A stretch of DNA of 64,000 nucleotides, from NCBI RefSeq assembly GCF_000327385.1, contig NW_008710397.1, positions 483,159 through 547,158 of the forward strand. The letters are read 5' to 3'. Both the position numbers and the translations under genes were made by a program. Origin of the DNA: Lottia gigantea. Its lineage: Eukaryota > Mollusca > Gastropoda > Lottiidae. This document shows positions 60,531 to 64,000 of the stretch, piece by piece. The notes under the pieces are model-generated. The model worked only from the letters and a program-made list of their open reading frames with translations, searched no databases and was not told the DNA's origin. Each line of letters begins with the position of its first letter. Position 1 is the stretch's first letter.

Positions 60531-63500
60531 CGTCGAAGTCAACCTAAGTTTCCATGGAATCGATGGTTGTTTAATAAGTTCTAATTGAGACATTGTCGAT
60601 AAAAAATGTTTCGTGTATGTATATGTGACTTAAAGTCGCCATTTTCGGAGGTTGATTTGGGTCATGTAAATCGCAGTATTTCTTCAAAATTACCTTCAAT
60701 CTCAAGAAAGACGAGTCGTCATTTTAACTTTTCAACGCAGATTTTTCTGGACACACATGCATTTGAAGGCCCAAATTCTCTTTTCTGAGGTACGAATTTG
60801 CCAAACCTTCCCTTTATAGTAGAGCTGTCTGTTACTGTCTTAACAGTTTTTTTTTAATGAAGTTAGTTGATAGAAAAAGGCTCAGGGCATCATGAATCCC
60901 GTCGAGAAAAAGTCTGGCTTGTTTATTTACATCATTAATTACTGATTAGAAACATTTTTGATTTGCCCGCGATTGACCTCAACAGTTGAAATTTGAGAAG
61001 GTACAGTTAAAGACAGACGGTCGGGGAGGCTCGATTAGTGTATTTGAATAAAATATAGAGATAATTGCTGTCTTCGTATTTTTGGGTGATAAAACGAAAT
61101 GTAACAACAAATTTCTTTAAAATAGTCTTCTTAGTCTTAAGACTTCGCGCTGATAAACATAGGCAAGTATTATTTTCAAATTTATTACCGAGGTAAATTT
61201 TCAGTTCAGTCAAAATTTGTAACATTTTCTGTTTACTTTATAGGAGGGAGATCTGTGTATTTTCGTAGATCGAAAATGTTTTTTGCTCATATTTATGAAA
61301 ACTATATAGGCTATCAAAATCTGGAGTGTAACCCTGAAAAAAAAACCGCCAGAACTATGATGAAAGTTTACGTAAACTTTCACTATGCGTTTTGGAAGCT
61401 GTTAAAAAACTAATGTGCGGATTTGAGTAAAATAAACGCCTTATTGTAGAGACATATGTCTCCTTCATATTCTAAAGGTTTCAACTAATAATATTGACAC
61501 TTTTAAAACAAATTCAGTTTGATCAAGTAGATACATATATGTAAATAACATATATTTTCAGGAATAACTACGAACTTTTTGACAATGAAAATTTCGCATA
61601 ATGCCCACCTCAATATTAAATGTAAACGTACAAAACTTTATGATTTTTATGAACACAAAGTCTAAGAAGCTTATATTTCAAATCAAATTCAAGGATTTAA
61701 ATAAAATGTTCCAAGACAGAAGGGCATTATTCAGATTTGCAATTTTGTCAATTTCGTATACATTACTTTGATAATTTTGTTCTTATGTTTAATGGTTAAA
61801 ATATTCTTTTCTTCGAAAACTAATTAGCTAGTCACTGTTTTTAATCGTATATCAAAATTTAATGAATAATCTTCTATACTATTGTCTTCTTAGTAAATCG
61901 GATTAAACGAATATTTTAAGCTATTTGGAATTATGATGTCAACACAGTGCTCATAGTCCTAATCGAATTCGTATAAATAAAATATAAATTTTAGTAAGAT
62001 TACTTTTACTTGCTATAAATTCATTCCCCTAGGGAGGAATTGGAAGACAATGGCAATGAATTATTGCTATGGGGGAATCTACTGCTGCCAGTTCCTACAA
62101 TGTATATGATGGAATGTGAGTTCAACACAGTTAATGATGTACTCACAAAGTGATCTGTGACTGAAATTGGCGTTATTCATCTAGGACTTATAGAAAATCG
62201 TAAACGAACATTCTACCCAAGTGTCACATTGAACTATCTCGATATGTGAAGTAGGATTTTAAATCCATTCATGGTTACATGTTGAATACAATGACTAATT
62301 TATATTGGAGAGGAATAGATTTAGAAAAACTCTTCTTGGGAGGAATGATCTCACTGAGGTTGAGAAGTACTGTAGCCTATGCAATCTATGCGTACTGCAA
62401 TGCAAATTTTGTACTTCGGGAGATTATTTTACATTGCTCATTCTTATAATTGTATGGTTGACAAGTCATAAGGAAGTCTATGTTTAATCAGGACAGCAAC
62501 TTAGATACAATAAGTATAAATACAAAAGGTGGACTGCCAAGGGCGTGCAAAAGCACGGGATAAAATGGCACTCGTAAGTAAGGGGAATCACTCAAGAGTT
62601 TATGTTGATTCAGACCACAAGTACAGGCGATAATATTAGTCCAAATCACTATTAAATAATGTAACACCCATCCTATCTGGTTCATAGGGAGGCATGTTTT
62701 CTAATTTTTTTAAAATGTAACATGCGATAATTTAAGACATGCTGAATTAAGTTGGATGAGGGTCACATTTAACCATTTTGCACGTGATTTGTCCTTTGTA
62801 ATATGCATAATTGACTTTTGATATTCGGTGCTGAAAATTTTAAAAATCTAAAGATGATAATACGTGCTTTTGTTTAAATTTTTCTAAACATTATCGATTG
62901 TATTTAACCTGTTGTTCTTTTTAACGCCTCTCTCACTGGTTTTATTTACAATTCGGCACTTTTTATTTCAATTGTTTTCAAGTTGTTTCATGTTGTAGTA
63001 CGCATGGGTCAAGGATATGAAATCGAACGTCTGTTTCCGTTACACTTACTGAAGTGGAAATTCGCTGAGTTTAAAAAATTAACCGGATGTTGTTTCCCGT
63101 AATAGGAAGCGATACAAAGCACAACACCTTAGAGATGGCGATGTGTTATTTCAAACTGCCATCACCAAACTTACATTGTAAGAATGGACCACTTGTCTGT
63201 AATATTAAGAAAACAAATATTGTGTTGTTAGGTGTTAAGGTTTAGTTATTATATTATCAATATTATTTTACCGATTACAGTACGACTTGCTCTATCGCCG
63301 ATAAGATCCATTTGTTTATTAAGGGAACTCGGTTAATCACATTATTCAGGCATTAATATGTAGAAGACCTCTCTGATTTTTTACCGCCTTTTTGTGAACT
63401 TTTTAAGAAATCAATAATATTTATATACAGCTAAATGTATATTATACTAAAAGGTTGAATTCAATATTTTTAAAAGTTAAATGTATACAATACTTTTCAA

Positions 63501-64000
63501 ATTATATTTTTCTTACTGATTAGAAAACTCGATGAGTAAACAATTATCAAGGTACTTTTCTCTGAGAATTGTCATATCTGAAAAACAAACTACAATCAGT
63601 ACAAAGTGCTTTAACAAATAACGACATCAGAACGAATTTGACTAATTACTGAAACTGAGCGTATGCACTATTGATAAAATTGAAACTGCCGTGTTCTTTT
63701 TTCGTTCCTCAGCCGTAAAATCGGAAGGACTAGATGTAAATCAGTTCAGTCTCATTTAAGGAAAGGTACATGTTAGTTTTATTTTCATGAATGATCTTTG
63801 TTATATTTTCTGGTTTGTATATCTGATCTGCAAAAGAAATCTTCACTAATGTATTAAAAAGGGTGATGTGTCCACCAGATTTCTGAGAGGAACTGCCCTT
63901 TGTCATGGGCCTAATATTTTCAGAATGACAGACTTTAGTGGGAAGCTCTCATATTTAGAGAATGACCTGTTTTTTTTTATATTTAGAGACTGATAGATGG
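60531..64000. other. Right-hand flank, no gene recognised
   Basis: AT-rich sequence on both strands. Open frames are short (at most about 72 codons) and show no family motifs or convincing splice context. No tandem repeat stands out by eye. Confidence 0.5.

Overview
The window is AT-rich, intron-bearing animal DNA with low gene density and many simple tandem and interspersed repeats. A Wnt5 gene, a Drosophila-Ppa-like FBXL14, an intronless Cys-loop receptor, a secreted EF-hand protein, a secreted C-type lectin and a Penelope-like element fit a lophotrochozoan, most likely a mollusc. That assignment is inference; no species-specific marker was seen.

Layout. 1-12.5 kb, minus strand: the 5' end of Wnt5. 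A signal-peptide exon near 12.4 kb and a second coding exon near 4.7 kb are separated by a 7.5 kb intron holding three minisatellites; the remaining exons lie beyond the left edge. 12.5-29.6 kb: a long gene-poor stretch with relics (a mariner-like transposase, tRNA-derived SINEs, interspersed repeats) and one possible unassigned exon. 29.6-32.1 kb, plus strand: single-exon FBXL14, whose presumed 3'UTR holds a 3-copy tandem repeat. 35.4-36.5 kb, plus strand: a single-exon nicotinic-receptor-like channel subunit flanked on both sides by tandem repeats. 39.8-45.5 kb, plus strand: SSUH2 in 12 exons, with every junction in frame. 46.1-51 kb: an array of units of roughly 560 bp, interrupted by a 5'-truncated Penelope-like element. 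51.9-53.9 kb, plus strand: a five-exon secreted EF-hand protein. 57.9-60.5 kb, minus strand: a three-exon secreted C-type lectin. 60.5-64 kb: no gene recognised.

The genes do not form an operon or an evident pathway. They are unrelated neighbours: developmental signalling (Wnt5), ubiquitin ligase substrate choice (FBXL14), a ligand-gated channel, a chaperone-like cysteine-rich protein (SSUH2), and two secreted proteins for calcium and possibly glycan or defence functions. Exon structures were read by eye from splice signals, frame continuity and family resemblance, with no alignment or transcript data.
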